Shown here one piece after another: positions 35,084-47,431 of a stretch of 64,000 nt of DNA. How positions within the stretch are numbered: position 1 is the first letter of the stretch; each line of letters starts with the position of its first letter. Source of the stretch: Smittia aterrima (lineage: Eukaryota > Arthropoda > Insecta > Diptera > Chironomidae); NCBI GenBank assembly GCA_033063855.1, contig CP093829.1, forward strand, positions 5,652,243 to 5,716,242. The letters run 5' to 3'. The notes below the pieces were generated by a model. The model was not told where the DNA came from. It worked only from the letters and a program-made list of their open reading frames with translations, and made no database searches. A program made the position numbers and the translations under genes.

Positions 35084-35957
35084 TTGAACTTGTTATCTAT
35101 TAAGTTTTGTTAATTTCCTCGCTTGTAAGTGTTTTCGTTTGTTAATAATAAAAGAACTGATGCACTTTATTGTTTCATGTTAGCGATGCGTTTTGCCCTT
35201 TAATCGTTGAGTTGGTTGAAAAATGAAAGTTACCTGCTCGAGCATTCCGCTCTGCGAGGTGAATCGGTAGGAAAACTAAACTATCGATTTACCTTCAGGA
35301 AAGTTATCATTAGCTTGCTCGCGCTTTGAGAATTCACGAACGAGCTTCAACCGCCCGAATCACATGTGAAAGTGAAGTGAAAATTATTACCTTGAGTTCC
35401 TTTGTGACTTGAATCGAGAGACACAGCAATTCAAAGAAATATAACTTCACAGTTGAGCTGATGTGTTCGGGCAGTTCATTTGATGATTCAATTGAGTGAC
35501 TTCAATGAATTGTTTTCCGAGAATTTCCACGATCAAAACCAAAAGTTACGATAACAGGAAATTGACGATTGTCGCATCGTTGAATAACTTCTGGTAATCA
35601 TTTCTGGAGCGATCTGAGTCTTGTATCAAAAATGTAATCGCACTGCGGTATCAGTTTCGTTTTCATGCTTTTAGTTGCGGTCTTTCTTCTTTCTCTTTCT
35701 TTTATCTCTTGCTGTTGCCTTCCTACTGCTTCAGATTCATTTTCTTCTGAGCGAGTCTAGTATTTCGCTTGCTTTGATATAAAACTGAAAATCTGAAAAA
35801 GACTCAAAACATTTGAGACGAGAGTTTTGTGGAATAAGTCGCAGATGAAAGCGACGCGAGGAAAATAAAAAAAAATAATTCAGGTTTTTTATTTTATTTC
35901 GTTGATAAAACGACGCTAAGTGCATTTGAGATTTAAGATTAAAATTCTTAAAAGAAC
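35084..35957 (+). promoter_or_regulatory. Intergenic with TATA box for the next gene
   Basis: TATAAAA at 35778-35784 lies about 175 bp before the ATG at 35958. AATAAA after 35144 probably ends the preceding gene. No coding exon was seen. Confidence 0.45.
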
Positions 35958-37260
35958 ATGAGAACAAATAAACTATTTCAAGTTCTGACGGGTCTGGTTG
36001 TTCTAGCGACGTCATTGGAATGCGGTAAAAGTGACCAGTGAGTGAAATGAAATGATTTAAATCAAAATAAAATAAAGATTCTATTAAGTTGAACTTGATG
36101 GGGGTCAAGTTCTCAATGGAAGCTTATTGAGACTTCTAACTGAACACGACAAGTGAAGAGTTTCTCAAGCGAAAAAGTTTAGATAGAGAAACCCGGAGAT
36201 AATTTGGGAGTCAAATTGGCGAAACAAGGTCAAAGAAATTATTACAACATAAAAGATCAGACTTTGTTGGTAAACATTTTGAGTGAGCAACGGAACGAGT
36301 GAAGATGATTTCGGGGAAATAACAGTTTTCGACTCTTGAGCTGCCTTCAATTTAAATTGAAATTTGTGAATTATTCTTTTGTTTTCGTTTCGTTTTAGTA
36401 TTCACTTGAAGATTCACGTGCCGACTGTCGTTCACAAGCATCACCACATCAAAACAAAGCTCGTTCACATGTTTCACCCGAAAGTCATTCACACGGATCA
36501 TTCGTCGGTTCGGTTCCTGCATCGAAGGGATCCAAATGTCGGGAATCTCAATCGCGGTTTTCCTCAGCCGATGATGAACGTGAGACCAAAGCAGGAACTG
36601 AGAATCACTGAGGAAGAATACAACAAATGGCGTGAACTTCAATATCAAAAGGCTTTGGACGAGCGAAGGAGATTGCAAGAAGATGAAAACGGTGACAAGA
36701 TCGAGGAGGAAGAAGAAGAAGACGAAGAATACGACGACAACAAGAATGAAACAGCTGACGATCTTCAAAATGATTTATACAAAAAGCATAAAGCTAACAA
36801 AGCTAATTCGACTTTGGGTCGGAAAGAAACAACGAAGCATAAAAATCATAATTACCAACAAACTTATGAAGCCACAAATTACGAGAAAACTTATGCGAAT
36901 CATCCAGAGAAAAAGAAAACTCCACAACGACGACCTCAACCAAATGAACGAGTTCCATTTGAAAGCCAGAGGAATAAACCGCCGACTTATGGATTCGTTA
37001 GAACTACTCCGGATATTCAAGCCGCGGGCAGTGATAACAATCCTCAATACATTGCTGCTGGTCAAATTTCTTACAACACAATTCCAACGGATCTAGACGT
37101 CTCAGCATCAGATCATCAAGACGACATCTACTCAGGTCTTCTCACAGCTCGTTATGATAAGAAAACAGTTGCAAAGTCTAATTTACTTGCTGACATTAAT
37201 TATAATCGAAAGAAACAAACCAAAGCTATCGCAGCTTCTCTCGCAAGAAGATCGCAATAA
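35958..37260 (+). CDS. His/acidic secreted protein, IHVPV family (cluster member 3)
   Basis: Exons 35958-36037 and 36399-37260 (phase 2) give 313 aa. A signal peptide (MRTNKLFQVLTGLVVLATS) is followed at the exon join by HIHLKIHVPTVVHKHHHIKT, the family motif. Then comes RITEEEYNKWRELQYQKALD, a highly charged helical stretch, and an acidic run (IEEEEEEDEEYDD). Lys/Asn-rich and Tyr-containing segments (NYQQTYEATNYEKTYANHPE) follow, and the C-terminus is basic. Unlike most neighbours it has no separate tiny first exon. Composition suggests an extracellular or cuticular protein with a coiled-coil part; no known domain was recognised. Confidence 0.86.
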
Positions 37261-37725
37261 AATTGAATTTTCATTTGAAATATTTTGTTTTAAAAAAAGT
37301 TTAAAACTTTTTCAGATTTTAATTGAAATATTTGAGATTAATTAATTCATTGCATCACTTCGCGAAAAGCTTATGAGCAAATTATTTAACTCGACTCAGC
37401 AAAAACTCAATTTTTTGATATCAAAGTTACGAAAGAAATGTTTAATCATTAATTAAACTCAAATTTGAAAAGTGAAAAGCAAGAAAATAAAAGTTTGCCA
37501 CCCTCAGGTTCATAATTCGCTAAGTTTATAAGACTCTTGTTAAACTGAAAGCAATTTTCGCAAATTTCTTTGTCGACACTTAAAAAACAATTTTCTCAAA
37601 TGCAAACAATTTTATTTCTTCTCATTTTCACAATTTTGATTACAATAAACAATCGAAAAATAAATAAACAATGAACGGCGTCAACTTTTTTTACTAAAAT
37701 TATCTTGTACTATGGACACAAATCG

Positions 37726-38337
37726 TCAACGCTTCCTTTTCGAGCCGTCGTCGTCGTAGGATGAGAAACGGTCGTCGTAATCTTGGCTGATTGGCATTGG
37801 TTGCTTCTTGATTGAAGCTAAATATTCATGAGCGATTTTATCAAAATCCTTTCGTCCCTTCCAGCCAATTACTTTATTATTGAACAGCTTATGCTTTCCC
37901 TTTGACCTTTTCTTCATGAAGCTTCCAAAGTTGTCGTAATCACTTTCAAATCCAAAGTCTGTGTCAGGATATGAAGACGAAGCGTCATCGTGGAATGAAC
38001 CTAAAGTTTTCCCATGAGGACTATCCCACTCATCCTCCCAATCGTCGTGTGTCTCAGGTGGATGAACTACATGAACATCGTGATGATCGTAATGAACTGG
38101 AACTGCGTGATGAACATGCTTGACAACCGTGTGAGTGTGATGATGATGCTTGACTCTCACAGGGACGTGAATCCTCACTTTCTTGTAAGACTTGCCGCCA
38201 CATGAAGTCTTCACTGCTGAGAGCACGACGACCAACGACAGAATCTAAATCACAAAACAAAACTTTTCTCAGATCCTTTAAACTTTTCTCATCACACTTA
38301 CCACAAACGTTTCAAAGTTTGACTTGAGCAATTTCAT
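37726..38337 (-). CDS. His-rich secreted protein, IHVPV family (cluster member 4)
   Basis: Minus-strand exons 38337-38302 and 38244-37726 (phase 0) give 184 aa. A signal peptide (ILSLVVVLSAVKTS) is followed by YKKVRIHVPVRVKHHHHTHT and VVKHVHHAVPVHYDHHDVHV, the densest form of the motif. The remainder is Asp/Ser/Lys-rich and ends DDDGSKRKR. It is the only member on the minus strand and lacks the phase-2 intron found between signal peptide and motif in its relatives, so it seems to have lost that intron. It is tail to tail with cluster member 3. Confidence 0.88.
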
Positions 38338-38483
38338 TTTCAATTGTCTAACGAAAAATTCCTTCAATTCACCGAATTATTCATGAAATTTCTCTTCATG
38401 AAATTTTATTTTTCACCGGCACCGACGTGATGCTGGTCCGAGGCTTGAAAATAATTTAATTTAATATTTCGTCGAATCACAGA

Positions 38484-38491
38484 CTTTTATA
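38484..38491 (-). promoter_or_regulatory. TATA box
   Basis: TATAAAAG on the minus strand, about 150 bp before the ATG at 38337. Confidence 0.5.
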
Positions 38492-39698
38492 ATCATCAGA
38501 GTCGAGCGACCGACACAAACAGATTTTCTTTGCCACTCTGTGCTCAAGAGTAAAGTCACTTACACATAAATTCGCAGAGACAAGTAATGACAGCTTTTTC
38601 ATTCATAAAACTTGCGTGTAGTGGAGTCGACGTGCCACCGCAGCAGCAACGAAGAAAGGCTTTCACTCAGGCAACACTTGAAGTTCCGCTGAATCTGTTT
38701 ACTGAAGCATGAGGAGAGCAAACAATAGACAAAGATACAAGAATCGTAAATTGAGCTGTTTGGTCGACATGAGATTACTTGAAGCTTCCTCCCGCGCCCT
38801 AAGCTCCAATTCCTCATCTTAATTCAAATCAAGGAAATCGTCAAATTGCTTTCGAAATTGTTTCTGCAAACCACCCGCGGACAAAATAACTTTACTTTAT
38901 CGACTTGATAATTTGATAATTTCTTACGAGAAAAATGATTCGCGGTGGCAATTTGCGAGAAACTTATCGCTCGTCACATGATATGAATTTCCCTTTTCAA
39001 CATTACGCTGCACTCATGTTATTGTGTAATGTGATATAACATCTCATTCTATCCATAAATGCATAAATTTTATAACTAGTTGAACATTAAAACATGCACG
39101 AAATCATTGACTTTCGCTTTCCAAGTGCAATCATTTGATTTAGGAGGATTGACGATGAGGAGCAACAATAGACGATTGTCAATGAATTCATTCACTTTTT
39201 TGTTTGTTTATTGACAAACGATTCTTTTTGTGGTGCAATCGAGTTACACGGATTGTTGATTTTTGTTGTTGAACTTAAATCTCTTTCAATTATCTTTATG
39301 TAATGTTTAATGATCATTACAGAAACTCATCACAATTACCTTTTAATCTATTAACGAACTGTTAGATAATTTCTCTTGATATTGAAAAATTCAATGACTA
39401 GATAACCTTCGCATTGAAAGAAAGAACAAAAAATCGTTCAAGTTTAACGAAATGTTTTCATTTTCGAATTCAATCAAAATCATTTCTTCAGATTCGATGC
39501 GTTCAAGCAGCTCATCTGTCCACAGCTGTGGAACGTTACTCTCAAAAGTTAAAAACCTCACGAGTAGCGTAATACAAAATCACGAAAATGCGGAGAAAAT
39601 CTTTTTTGTTTTCCACTGATTTATTTCAATTTAATTGTAATTGACTCGCTCATCATTTCACTCTTCAAATATTTTCAGTAAGCACGAGCGTTGTATGT
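38492..39698. other. Intergenic between divergent cluster members
   Basis: No coding signal was seen. It probably holds regulatory DNA for both flanking genes, each of which has its own TATA box. Confidence 0.4.
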
Positions 39699-39706
39699 TA
39701 TAAAAG
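39699..39706 (+). promoter_or_regulatory. TATA box
   Basis: TATAAAAG, about 100 bp before the start codon at 39804. Confidence 0.6.
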
Positions 39707-39803
39707 TGCATCGAATGCATTTTTCTATTCACATTAAGTGATTAGAGTTTGAAGAAGAAACAGTAAAAGTGAAGATTCGAGGAGAGCTCGATAATAAAAA
39801 AAA

Positions 39804-41442
39804 ATGATTCAATCTGTGAGCAAAAAGTTTTTTGTTAATCAAAGAAAAGAAAAAATGAAAATAAATTTAAATATTTCAGATAAAAATTTTCACGGTGCTG
39901 GCAATCTTCGTGAAAAGTTCTTTGACCATTAATTTGTGAGTGAAGCATTTAAAATCTTATTTTCGATCTGTCGAGCGTTTCAATTTTAGAAACCAAACCG
40001 CCATCGATCGTTCACCGAATGAAAACGCTACAACGATAATTCCGCACAATCACAAAAACACTTCCGAGCTTTTAGATCAAAATGATTTTAAAGTAAATTC
40101 TAGTCTTAGCGTTGCAGAGTCTCGTTATTTTCCCGTGGGCAATCCTAATCTGATTACATCGAATCATATTTCACCGTTCGATGTTCCAACGTTTGGTCAA
40201 CAACTTCTTCCACTCATTCATAGCAACATCAAAGAAAAAGTGAAAATCTTGGCGAACTCTTTCAACGAAGTCGCAATCAAGGAGAAGGTGAAGGACTTAG
40301 CTGAATCCTTCCACGAAGGAGCGGATTTAATCGAAGATGCGATTCGTGATTCATGGAGAAACCCACTTAATCCATTGAACCCAAACAACTTCAATCATCT
40401 TCTCAACGGACCAGGCATTCTCAAACCTTTCAAAAAGCCTCACTCACAAAAAGCTCCGCATCATGGCCACAACAAAGAGAAAGCTCAGAAAACGATTCAA
40501 ACATACAACGTCGATGGCATGATGCATGACTACGGCATTAACGGCTATAAACATTTCGAGGAGTCGATATTGCGTGAACTCGAGAAGCAAGAAGAGCGGA
40601 AAGTTGAAGCAACTATTCACACGCTCTTCAATCACGATGATAAAATTGAGATTATTCACGGAAAGCCTTACGATTACAAGGTTGGATGGAAGCCTGTCGC
40701 TGCTCCTACGAAGACTTATGATGACGACAAGGAAGAAGTCAATTCTCAGATTGTTAGTCCACTTCACACCTCGATCTTTGGAACTCCAAACTTCCCCAGC
40801 AGACAACCTCACAGCTTTCATGATTTCGATGATTTAAATAGCAACTCTGTTCACTCTACTTACTCGGTACATGAACAAGAAGTTGAGTCAAAAGTTAAAC
40901 CTGTTAAAACGAGAATTACTCCGATCAGAAGTGTTAAAGCGTCGCTACCGACGACGAGTCACTACCCGCAACCGACAACAGTTAAATCACGATATCGGAA
41001 ACGACATAACAACAATGTCGTGAAGACTGAAAGCTTTGAGACGACTGAAACAAGTGCAGGTCATGACGCACCAAAAATTGTCAACAAAGCGAAACGTAAT
41101 CCACCAAGACTTCACATTCAAAGTTTGACAACAGCAAAGCCAAATGTTCGTCCTCTTCGAACTGTCGGAACTGAAGCTCCAAAGTTTGAAGTTTCAACGG
41201 AAAGCTCAGGAAAGATTTCGTTTTCTTATCACAGCGAAATCGCGCCAAGAGCTCGACCATCAACAACAAAAGGAACAACAACGAAAAGACCAACAACAAC
41301 GACTAGAGCAACTTCAACGACTACGATCAAACCATCGAGGAATGTGCCGCGAGAAGCCGCCAAGTTCGTGGATAAACCAAAAGCTACTGGATTTAGAGGC
41401 TCAGTCAAGTTCGGACAAACCACAACCAAGAAACCTCTTTAA
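39804..41442 (+). CDS. Large secreted Ser/Thr/Lys-rich protein (cluster member 5)
   Basis: Exons 39804-39815, 39880-39935 and 39990-41442 give 506 aa. The signal peptide (MIQSIKIFTVLAIFVKSSLT) comes from the first two exons; intron phases are 0 and 2 as in the other members. The body has an internal similar pair (IKEKVKILANSFNEVAIKEK and VKDLAESFHEGADLIEDAIR). A His-containing part (HSQKAPHHGHNKEK) and a charged helical part (SILRELEKQEERKVEATIHT) follow. The last 170 residues are Ser/Thr/Pro/Arg-rich and end in Thr runs (TTKGTTTKRPTTTTRATSTT), which look suited to O-glycosylation. The IHVPV motif is not clear. A role in extracellular matrix or cuticle is inference. Confidence 0.84.
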
Positions 41443-41490
41443 GCCTCAAGTCGGCGGTCTCTCTAATTTATTTCTATTTATTAACTAAGT

Positions 41491-41808
41491 TTAAGTCTCG
41501 TAGTCGAAGAGTTTACTTTCTCCACAGCAATTTGCGAATGAAGAAATTATGAAAATAAAAAAAACGAAGAACATTACAAAGTAAACCAAACCAAGAATAA
41601 CGAGGATTGCGCAATTCGACAGTTGCGTAATAAGTTCCTCCGCCATGTGCTCTCCGAATGTCTGTACTGTAAATTGAGATTTCTTACGTCGTGAAGTACT
41701 TTCACTCTTTGACCGATACTCTTGAATGAAACTGCTTTGGTTTTTCTTTTGTTTCTTTCGAGGGAAGAAGAAGTAAAAGACCTTTCCCATCATTTCGATT
41801 TTTATCAT
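41491..41808 (-). CDS. Possible small single-pass membrane protein
   Basis: A single uninterrupted minus-strand frame of 105 aa. A basic N-terminal region (PRKKQKKNQ, SRRKKSQ) is followed by FGEHMAEELITQLSNC and one strong hydrophobic segment (AILVILGLVYFVMFFVFFIF), then SSFANCCGESKLFDYET. The basic/hydrophobic/short-tail order looks like a type II or tail-anchored membrane protein. It has no recognised family and no splice support. It lies 3' to 3' against cluster member 5, only 48 bp from its stop. A chance ORF cannot be excluded. Confidence 0.4.
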   Translation of the reverse strand: MIKIEMMGKVFYFFFPRKKQKKNQSSFIQEYRSKSESTSRRKKSQFTVQTFGEHMAEELITQLSNCAILVILGLVYFVMFFVFFIFIISSFANCCGESKLFDYET

Positions 41809-43748
41809 TTCATCATCGATAATGATGACGATGATCCTAATAATTCACGAGAGCTCTGATTTCTTCCGCGGTTTTTAATTTCATGGGAAAAAAAGATTTC
41901 GCCGCAAGTACTTGCATTAACCGGCGAAAAAACCTCGCGGCAAGTTCAATGTTCTTCGTCTGTCTTTGCATAACTTCTCGCCAATGCCACTTTTTTTCTC
42001 GCTCGCTCGTTGTTGTCGTACAACAAAAATGAATGAAGTCGATACATTTTTTTTACGTAATTCACGTTTAAAACAATAATGTCAAAAGCAAAACCAGATC
42101 AGATGGGATTATCAGTTCAAGACTTGACCACGTTATGTGCGACGCACATTATCCAACGGAAAAGGAATACGATTGAGATATATTTATTCAAACGCACCGC
42201 CAACGAAACATTCAAAATTATTATAATTGGCTTCTTTCACTTTTTCGTGATCCACCGAATTAAAAAGCAACTTGAGAGCATCTTCTTTCAGATTTCGTGA
42301 ACTTCAAGTAAATAATTCGTAACTTTAATTTCGTTAAGAGTTAGACAGTTGAAGAAATAATATTTTGGTCCATTACGCAACTAAGTTGGCAATCGGAAGT
42401 AAAATTCATCTTTAATTTCGCAGCGCAATGAGGCATTTGAAAGCTGGAAATCAAGAAGAGATTGCTAAGCGAATTAATAACCTGAAGATGTTTGAATGAA
42501 GAGATGAGAGCTTCACGCCTGTCACGGCAAATGATTTAGGTGGCTCATCAGTTACGTAGCTCCGAGCATCCTAATTGTTCTTTAATAATCAAATTTTATT
42601 GCCTCGGGAGCTTGCCTAGGGTGTTAACTCTCTCTATCTCAACTCAGTCGAATGACACGCATGTTACATTGAATTTAAAATCATTCAAGCAAAAGATTCG
42701 TGATAATTACTCAAATAAGTTAGTTCCATGCGGATTGTTTAACAAAGAACTGTTTGTTGTTAAAAGAAAGACGTTAAGACGAGTTTTGTTAAATAAAAAA
42801 AATAAATCTCTGACATAACGAACAAGATTTCCAGAAAATTAATTGAAGAGAAATATTAATATCCAAGTTTTTTTTTAACTTGCGGAAATACTTCTCGCCT
42901 TGCTTCCCATCGCTTCAAAGTCGCATCATTTCAACCATAAGCGTTCAAGTTTATCAGATTAGCTCAAAGCTATAGCGATGTTGGAAAGCGATTAAACTGG
43001 CAATTGCGAGCTCAGAGGTGCTGTACTCACTAATGATAATTTTTTCCTCTCCTTTCACTCAGTTCTTACTTTCTTCAAGTCTTGTCTAATAATCGATTAT
43101 TAATTTACTCACGAGCCCAACTATGCAAAGAGTTAAGTACTGACAAAGCCTTTTACGTCTTAAGGTTCATAGAAATCTTAGATGGAATGATTAGTTCACA
43201 CATCGCACTTATCGACCACAAGCGATTTGAATCAATCTACAAACGTTGAGCGTTTCTGTTACGCGTTTCTTTTCAATGAATGCGCTTTTGTTATGATAAT
43301 CTCGTTTCGTTTAAACAATCGCAGACTTCTTGCAGTAGCCGAGATCATAACGAAGATAAACAATTCTGTTTCAACAGAAATAGCGGAAATGACCTTGACG
43401 AAAGTTTATCAATGCACGTCAAGCTCCGTTGATTGGAAATGATTTTTTTACCGCAAGTGTGACCAACTTGTCGGAACGAAGTTTCCATGAAGACGAACGG
43501 AGATAGAATAGTCTGCGTCTCGCATTTCTTTATTCGCGGGAGTGGTGAAAAAAATGTGTACTCGCGTATTTCTCCCACCGCAATCGCAATCGCACTCTTC
43601 ATTCATCTGCAATACCTTAGCGCGATACACATTTTTACATGCGCTTTATGTTGACCCGGCAAAGCGAGACCCAAACAAACAGACATTCATTTTTTTTCGA
43701 GCCAGAGAGCGAAGAAAAAGAAGGAAAACTATCTCGGCGGCTCGCGAG
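41809..43748. other. Intergenic, no supported gene
   Basis: Contains a few 70-90 codon ORFs (for example 42079-42300) without signal peptide, domain or splice context. Confidence 0.4.
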
Positions 43749-43756
43749 TATAAATA
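43749..43756 (+). promoter_or_regulatory. TATA box
   Basis: TATAAATA, about 110 bp before the start codon at 43860. Confidence 0.55.
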
Positions 43757-43859
43757 AATAATCTGTGCTTGGTGAATTTAAACACATTGCTTCTCAGCCG
43801 TTGGTCAAATACAGTTTAACTTCACAGTGATCGAACAAGGATTTTTACGCAAATCGACA

Positions 43860-45473
43860 ATGTTGAAGCTTGTAAGTTTGAATAGGTTTTTAAGTGAAAC
43901 TAAAAGTGATTCGTTTTGTGAAAGAGATTATTGAGGAAACAAAAGAAACGCAATTGAAAGGATATTAAGCAGCAAAGTGCAAAGTTGTCATTGATTAACT
44001 AATGAACTGACATTACAACAAGTGTCTTTCTTCATTACTTTAATTTCTCGTGATAAACGAATTCATAAATCATTCCGTTACGATCTGAAGAATAATCGTA
44101 ATGTGGGATAAAGTAATTATTATTATTTCCGAACGAAAGCAAGAGCGATCATGTAAGAGCGGAGCCTTTCACTTAATAAAAAAAAATTGAGTGAGTGTAC
44201 CAAAGCAATCTGGTTACCTTCAGCTGATGATGAGGTTGTTGTTCCGATATTTCCTTTTGCTCCGCATTTCACCTACTTTTCCAACGGTTACTTAATAACT
44301 TTTAGTTCGTCTTTTGCTCTTTCTGATATTACGTAAACTTTATTACCTTGAAGTCTTCGTAAAAGGCCCGGAAGCATTTCTTGATTTACTTATTCAATAA
44401 TTTCAGACTCCACTTGTGCTTTTGGCATTGGTGACTTTATGTCACTCAACTCCAGTCCCGATTTTCGGCGGAAAGAAAGAACAGTAAGTAAACGATAAAG
44501 TTCAGTTATCGAAAAGAAAATTAACATTTCTCTTCCAATCAGTGTTCACATTAAAATTCATTTAATTCAACCTCACGACGATGAATCGCATCAATATCAC
44601 TTCACTCACGGTCACGGACACGAAGAACACGATCATCACGAAGAACATCACGGAGGTGGTCACGAAGAGCACATTCATCATGTTGAACATTCAGGAGGAC
44701 ACGGATCGGGCGGTCATGATTCTGGTCATGGTTTGGGAGGATTAAGTGGCGGATTCCTTTCCGGAGGAGGTCATGGCGGCGGACATGGTCATGAAGAACA
44801 TCATCACGTTGAACAATCAGGTGGCCATGGATTCGGAGGAGGATTTGGAGGCGGACATGGAGGAGGATTTGGAGGCGGCGGACATGGACACGAGGAACAC
44901 CACGTTGTTCACGTAGAACAATCAGGAGGTCACGGATTTGGAGGCGGCCATGGAGGAGGATTTGGAGGAGGCCATGGAGGAAATATTGGCGGAGGACATG
45001 GACATGAAGAACATCATCATGTTGAACAACACTCAGGAGGACACGGTGGCGATTCTCATGGATTCGGAGGAGGTCATGGTGGCGATTCTCACGGATTCGG
45101 AGGAGGTCATGGTGGCGATTCTCACGGATTCGGAGGAGGTCATGGTGGTAAGTTTCATCAACTTTTGAATCAAATTTTTTACTAAAAAGTTTTCTCTCAC
45201 ATAGGAGGGTTCGGAAATGGAGGCGGTCATTTCGAGACATTCGCCGGACATGAACCAATCTCTCACGGACATTCAGGAGGAGGCGGTCATGGAATTGGAG
45301 GAGGTCATGGAGGACACTCAGGAGGTCTCTCGGGAGGTTACCAAAGCTTCGGAGGAGGCGATCAAGGATGGCAAGCGTCAGGTGGCCATGGACATGGCGA
45401 CTCATACCAAGGAGTTGACAGCTACAGCGTAGGACACGTATCAGGGCATGGCAGCGGTCCTTATCCTTATTAA
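43860..45473 (+). CDS. Gly/His-rich secreted protein (cluster member 6)
   Basis: Exons 43860-43871, 44407-44483, 44543-45147 and 45205-45473 give 320 aa. The signal peptide (MLKLTPLVLLALVTLCHS) is followed by HVHIKIHLIQPHDDE, a variant of the family motif at the same phase-2 intron. The rest is almost wholly Gly, His, Phe, Ser and Glu in repeats such as GHGHEEHHHVEQSGGHGFGG and three copies of GGDSHGFGGGH. The C-terminus is SYSVGHVSGHGSGPYPY. Such Gly/His repeats resemble insect cuticle, silk or adhesive proteins, and clustered His could bind metals; both are inference. A long antisense ORF over this gene is a by-product of its repeat composition. Confidence 0.9.
45045..45143 (+). repeat. Tandem repeat, 33 bp x 3, inside coding sequence
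   Basis: Three near-identical 33-bp units start with GGTGGCGATTCTCA at 45045, 45078 and 45111; a partial fourth unit at 45144 runs into the splice donor. Each encodes GGDSHGFGGGH. Confidence 0.85.
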
Positions 45474-46892
45474 ACTCCTTATTCCAAAATCCTAAGCTAG
45501 TTCCAAACCTTTCCTAACTTCCCTTAATCCTTATCAACTTTATTTATTATTAGAGATTGACTGATTGTTTTGTCACAATCGCCAGACAAAATGATGCCTC
45601 AACTACAATTTCATAATGATAGTCAGTGCCGTCTGATGCGGTACATTTAAATGAGAAGCACTCATTGTTCAAGTGACGTTGCTGATTAATTAATATTACG
45701 GCTCAAAACTACGAGAATAAGAGAATTGAAATGATGATCTTACAATAATAAAATGAATGAACAAAAGACAATAAAAAAAAGCGAAAACAAAATTAAACTC
45801 GAACAAATGTTTGTTAATTCATATCGCACAATTTAATTTCAGAATGAAATTGCTCGGTGGCTTCAAAAGGCGAAAGCATCACGTCTGACAAGAACTCGTT
45901 TTAATTTACATGCGACTTAGCGTGTCTTAGCGATTTTCGCAATTGCGCAATGTTTTACGCAATGGATTAAGAGAGATATGCACGACAGCAAGGGAAGTCA
46001 AATTATCAAAATATCCGGAGTTGATATGATTCAATTCACTTGTCATGCGACGTTTCTCGTGGACAGCTTTCTTCGACATTGATTGAAAAAAGAGATTCCT
46101 CGTTTAATGTGTCACGTGTTCACGATAATCTGAACTCACTGTTTCCCATTGCGTGGCCTTTTTCTCACAAGATGATTGACTAGATTAATGGAACTTTTAT
46201 TTAATTTGAATTTCAGAGATTCATGATTGAAACTGACGCAACAAATTATCAAAATTGTTTGTAACGCAATGTAACATCGAATGTCTTGGTTCGACTCTGA
46301 CAGCGACTCATCTAACTGTAGGTAATATTTAAGAGAACTGATGGAAATATTAATGGATTAAAATCTGAAAGTGTGCTTAATACTTTTGTTGTTGGAGTAA
46401 CAACAGTGGAAAACCCAAATTGGCGTTCATGAGTTGTTTTACTTATCTCGAAGTCGTTCAAGCAAAGCTAGCAATGAAAATGCTTAACAAGTATCATTAC
46501 GCAACGACGAAAACTTTTACTGATAATTCAAGTGAGAGAAAAAGAGAGAGACGTCATTATCATAAAATAAATTTTTGATTGCAGGAGAAAGCAAAAGACT
46601 GCAATTTTCGGATTTGATTGATTGTCGAGTTGTTGCCTTAAACTGTCATTTACAAGTTGAATTGTTTGACAGAATTATCTTCGATCGAATTATAATTAAT
46701 TATCTTCCGTCTTGATGCGTTCGCTAATTTATTTCGCACATGTCTAATTGACTTTTCATTGCGATTAAGACATTTTATTTTCTTTCTTTTTTTGAGATGA
46801 AAATCTTGTTCGCTTTTGTGTTGGTAATTAAAGTTTCTGACAAAATGAAAAATTATACAATTCCAGCGGAAAATCTTAATCGAAATCGAAGT
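45474..46892. other. Intergenic, no gene seen
   Basis: AT-rich, no coding signal. AATAAAATGAAT near 45748 is a likely poly(A) site of cluster member 6. Confidence 0.4.
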
Positions 46893-46900
46893 TATAAAAA
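46893..46900 (+). promoter_or_regulatory. TATA box
   Basis: TATAAAAA, about 150 bp before the start codon at 47052. Confidence 0.5.
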
Positions 46901-47051
46901 CCAGCGCAAGTTCGATGTTTTGCCACATTTAAGCACTAAGGCGGTGAGAGTCAACACGAGGTCGTAAAACCGAAGAAGACTTTTTTTGGGGAAAAGTTGA
47001 ATTAATTTTAAGTGAGCTCAAAAGTGAATGTGATCAAGTTTAATAAAGGAA

Positions 47052-47431
47052 ATGACTTCGATAACAAAAATTGTAAGAGAAAGACTTGTAAAAGTGAAAC
47101 AATTCGTTTAATGACCTGTTTCAGATTCTGACTTTGATGTTCGTTCTCCTTCTCGTCGTTGCTGTGCCAGGAAAAGTTTATCAAAAGTAAGCTATCAATC
47201 GCAAGAAGTGGAATTTGTGTTAAATTTCGAATTCTCTTTAGAGTTAGAATCCACGTTCCAGTCAAACATCACACGCACGTGATCACCAAGACTAAAGTGA
47301 AGACAGTCCACATCGGAGTTCCAATTAAAGAGCCAAGAAAGGAATCGCATTGGGACGAATCTTGGTCATACAGCAAGAAACGTAAGAGATATACACATTC
47401 ACGTCCTCCCACGATAATTTTCAAATACTAA
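47052..47431 (+). CDS. Short basic secreted protein, IHVPV family (cluster member 7)
   Basis: Exons 47052-47072, 47125-47186 and 47242-47431 (phases 0 and 2) give 90 aa, the shortest member. The signal peptide (ILTLMFVLLLVVAVPG) is followed by KVRIHVPVKHHTHVITKTKV, the clearest example of the motif. Then come IGVPIKEPRKESHWDESWSY and a basic end with YTHSRPPTIIFKY. It may represent the minimal form of the family: signal peptide, motif, and a short charged tail with a KKRKR site that could be cleaved by a furin-type protease (inference). Confidence 0.86.

Noticed and set aside
36352..37096. Several ORFs on both strands overlapping cluster member 3
   Set aside because: Shadows of the Lys/Glu-rich coding sequence in other frames.
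40444..40837. ORFs overlapping cluster member 5
   Set aside because: Frame shadows of the 484-codon exon.
42079..42300. 73-codon plus-strand ORF with a hydrophobic stretch
   Set aside because: No promoter, splice partner or known motif; ordinary for AT-rich spacer.
44602..45405. 267-codon minus-strand ORF rich in His, Arg and Leu
   Set aside because: It is antisense to the Gly/His repeat gene, and the repeat codons simply leave the opposite frame open. The plus-strand model has a signal peptide and proper splice sites.
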